Below are positions 5,934-7,833 of a DNA stretch of 7,833 nucleotides, piece by piece. Positions within the stretch are counted from its first letter, which is position 1, and each line of letters begins with the position of its first letter. This DNA comes from Acidobacteriota bacterium (GTDB taxonomy: Bacteria > Acidobacteriota > Vicinamibacteria > Vicinamibacterales > 2-12-FULL-66-21): positions 1 to 7,833 of the forward strand of contig JAIVJE010000469.1 of the NCBI GenBank assembly GCA_020200195.1, in the 5' to 3' direction. The notes under the pieces were generated by a model, which saw only the letters and a program-made list of their open reading frames with translations, was not told the origin of the DNA and searched no databases. The position numbers and the translations under genes were made by a program.

Positions 5934-7833
5934 CGCCCCGAGGCTCAGCGCGATTCTGATTTTCCGGCATGAGCGTGACGACGGTGTGGCGATCCATGGG
6001 GAAGTACTCTCCTTCGCACGATTGACGAGATCGTCAGTCGGCCCTTCCTGCTGAATCCGCCGCACTTCTTTCATCGTCCGCTCGATCATCGAATCGATCT
6101 TGTCGGGTGCCCCGCCGAAGCTGATGGCGATCCGTCCCGCGCCGCGCTGCGGCAGCTGCTGGGCGAGTCCGACCGACACGTTGTAGGTTTCGCCCAGCTC
6201 TTCACGAAGGATGTCCCGTAGGGCGATTTCGAGGACTTCGGTCGCTGCCTCGACGCGGGTCTGTTCGTGCTCGTCGAGCGGTGGGTCGGCAGAGAAGCTG
6301 ATGACCGTTTGGGCCTTCGGTTCCCGCCCTTTCTCGACCGCGGCGCGCTCCACGGCCGCGGGGAACTTCATCTCGACGTCCTTATAGCGGCTGACCGCCT
6401 GCTTGGTCGACGGCAGCGACCCCACATACCGGGCCACGAGCGGCAGCGCCTCCTCGAGCTTGAACGCGCCCACCATGAAGAACGTGAAATCGGCGGCGTT
6501 GGCGAACCGCGCGCGATAGAACGCGAGCATGGCTTCCCGATCGAGCTTGGCGATGCGATCGAGGGTCAGCGGCCGGGACGTGTAGTGGTTCCCCGTGTTC
6601 ACCTGGGCGATCTTCTCGCCAAACAACAGGCCCGGGCTGCGCTCCCGGTTCTGGTACGACGCTTCGAGCTGTTTGCGAATCAGAGCGAACGCTTCGGGGT
6701 CGTCGCCCGGAGCGGTGAACTCGAGGTTCAGGAGCTGCAGCGCGGACTCGAGGTTGGCAGGGTTGCCGGACCCGGAAATCCCGTGCATCGACAGCGAGAT
6801 GAATGGCTGCGCGGACGCGATCTTCCCCGCAAGCAGTTTTTGCATGTCGACCGCGCGGTGGCCGCCGGCGCCCGACAGTCCGACCTGCGCCGACGCGAGG
6901 GTTGCCTCGGCGTACCGCTCGGCTGGCGCCAGCGAACTGCCGCCGGATGCCGTGAGCGAGAACAGCACCTGGTCGTTCTTGAAATCGGTCGGCTTGAACC
7001 AGGCCTCGACGCCGTTCGCAAACCGGACGACGGTGACGCCGAGCTCTTTGACGTCGCGTCGATCGGTGATGGCAGCCGGTTCCGGGATGCGCTCCATCAA
7101 GGCCCGCCCGCTGTCCGCGTCGTTCCAGGCGGTGACCGCGACGGCGCCGGCAGTTGTGATCGATGCGCGCAGCTGTGCCTCGGTCGGCACGGGCAGATCC
7201 GCTTTCTGCGGCGAGACGGCGAGGACGGCACGGCTTTCGTCGGAGAGGAGCGTACGCGCGGCCGCCGACGCGTCCGTGACCGAGATCGTCGGCAGCAGCT
7301 GCTGGATCAGCCGGTACTCGTAATCGATGCCGGGCGCCGGCTCGCCGTCGAGGAAATGGTTGACGTATTCCTGTGCGTAGGAACCGCTTTCGGTCTTGTC
7401 GCGCTCGCTGTATCCCCGTTCGTATGCGGCCAGCATCCATTTCTTGGCCCGGTCCAGTTCCGACGCCCCGAACCCATGCCGCAGGGCCCGATTCGCTTCG
7501 AGGACCAGCGCCGACAGGCCGTTCTCGATCTTCCCCTCCTGGACTCCGGCGCCGAGGGCGACAGTCGAGACCGTGGGGCTCAGGCCGCTCTCGTACGCAC
7601 CCGCGTTGAGAAACTGCGCATCCGGTTTTCGCGACAACTCGTCGAAGCGCTCGTTCAGCATCTGGAACACCAGTTGATGAACGACGCTGCGCCGATAGTC
7701 CGCGACCGTGTCGTGGCTTCCCCTCGGGCGCTTCGAGACGAGCGACACCGAAGACTGTGTGGCTTCCGGATCCGTCGCGACCTTTACGAGCATTTCCGAC
7801 TGCAGTGGGACTTCGTACACGCGCTCCGGGGCC
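5775..7833 (-). CDS. M16 (insulinase-type) zinc peptidase, N-terminus off window, C-terminus damaged
   Basis: The frame is open from the right edge; the true start lies beyond it, and the visible part enters mid-protein (APERVYEVP). About 610 residues belong to a two-lobed M16 peptidase: the end of the first lobe (TVADYRRSVVHQLVFQMLNE, ELDRAKKWMLAAYERGYSERD), then the second lobe (GVTVVRFANGVEAWFKPTDF, ASGGSSLAP, NAADFTFFMVGAF, REPKAQTVISFSADPP, ILREELGETYNVSVG). The catalytic HxxEH motif of lobe 1 is not visible and should lie off window. Members are periplasmic or envelope proteases degrading peptides. Numbered from GTG 7820, residue 604 ends RAKE at 6009. After this the frame is nonsense, running antisense over the methyltransferase to 5775. 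Family members continue with some 50-70 residues and end KYFPMDRHTVVTLMPE; that ending is present in another frame at 5962-6006. The gene is therefore broken or misassembled here. Confidence 0.85.
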   Translation of the reverse strand, partial: APERVYEVPLQSEMLVKVATDPEATQSSVSLVSKRPRGSHDTVADYRRSVVHQLVFQMLNERFDELSRKPDAQFLNAGAYESGLSPTVSTVALGAGVQEGKIENGLSALVLEANRALRHGFGASELDRAKKWMLAAYERGYSERDKTESGSYAQEYVNHFLDGEPAPGIDYEYRLIQQLLPTISVTDASAAARTLLSDESRAVLAVSPQKADLPVPTEAQLRASITTAGAVAVTAWNDADSGRALMERIPEPAAITDRRDVKELGVTVVRFANGVEAWFKPTDFKNDQVLFSLTASGGSSLAPAERYAEATLASAQVGLSGAGGHRAVDMQKLLAGKIASAQPFISLSMHGISGSGNPANLESALQLLNLEFTAPGDDPEAFALIRKQLEASYQNRERSPGLLFGEKIAQVNTGNHYTSRPLTLDRIAKLDREAMLAFYRARFANAADFTFFMVGAFKLEEALPLVARYVGSLPSTKQAVSRYKDVEMKFPAAVERAAVEKGREPKAQTVISFSADPPLDEHEQTRVEAATEVLEIALRDILREELGETYNVSVGLAQQLPQRGAGRIAISFGGAPDKIDSMIERTMKEVRRIQQEGPTDDLVNRAKESTSPWIATPSSRSCRKIRIALSLGALWHGAWLAQEHEKQPPGPVILGLDRFKPRLRRLCNDGLWHHAMIIARRALAW
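5945..6006 (-). pseudogene. Out-of-frame C-terminal tail of the M16 peptidase
   Basis: Read from 6006 downwards, this encodes YFPMDRHTVVTLMPE, the usual last strand of this M16 family. The frame then has no stop until 5749, which would make the protein run 182 nt antisense into the methyltransferase gene. One extra A in the A4 run (5960-5963, minus strand) would give MPEKSESR and a TGA at 5947-5945, leaving an 11-bp gap to the methyltransferase stop. That is a natural convergent arrangement. I infer that the real gene ends at 5945. Confidence 0.6.

Noticed and set aside
5919..5937. GGCGC/GCGCC inverted repeat at the methyltransferase stop as a bidirectional terminator
   Set aside because: Only 5 bp with a 9-nt loop and no T-run on either side.
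6595..7323. Plus-strand 242-codon open frame opposite the M16 gene
   Set aside because: The minus strand carries clear M16 sequence throughout; this frame is a high-GC shadow.
1..7833. Search for defence, toxin-antitoxin, CRISPR, mobile element or biosynthetic cluster signatures
   Set aside because: No transposase, integrase, nuclease, toxin pair, spaced direct repeats outside coding units, or flanking target duplications were seen; the content is ordinary envelope genes.

Overview
The window looks like chromosomal DNA from a GC-rich, Gram-negative, environmental bacterium. The best guess is an Acidobacteriota lineage of the Vicinamibacterales type. This is inferred from gene content (a PEP-CTERM exported protein, a BACON-repeat lipoprotein, a long two-lobed M16 peptidase, a RodZ-type HTH protein joined to a degenerate kinase-like domain, an exported methyltransferase) and from the base composition; no marker gene is present. 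Nearly every gene acts at the cell envelope. No rRNA, tRNA, insertion sequence, CRISPR array or phage gene was found.

Layout: 1-222 is a leader with a possible sigma-54 promoter. 223-741 (+) is a short PEP-CTERM protein. 755-1297 (-) is a small outer-membrane beta-barrel, convergent with it. 1298-1478 is a divergent promoter region containing a perfect 7-bp hairpin. 1479-3605 (+) is a lipoprotein of tandem ~86-88-residue BACON-like repeats; it stops abruptly inside repeat 8, and the last half-repeat continues in another frame to 3799. 3800-3918 carries a plausible sigma-70 promoter. 3919-4872 (+) is a degenerate kinase-like domain followed by a RodZ-type HTH; a membrane segment and coiled coil continue in the -1 frame to 5246. 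5292-5933 (+) is a secreted class I methyltransferase. From about 5945 to the right edge (-) lies an M16 (insulinase-type) peptidase that lacks its N-terminus (off window) and has a damaged C-terminus.

The most striking result is that three of the six main genes have broken frames whose missing parts can be recognised nearby. These are a deletion between BACON repeats, a -1 shift in the HTH gene exactly at a G_GGC_CCG heptamer, and a deletion plus a probable one-base shift at the end of the M16 gene. Either the assembly is deletion-prone here, or the region is decaying; the HTH case could also be programmed frameshifting. Raw reads or a close relative would decide. Apart from that and the unusual kinase-like/HTH/membrane/coiled-coil architecture, I see no evidence for a new multi-gene system. 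The genes do not form one obvious pathway; HTH and methyltransferase may be co-transcribed.
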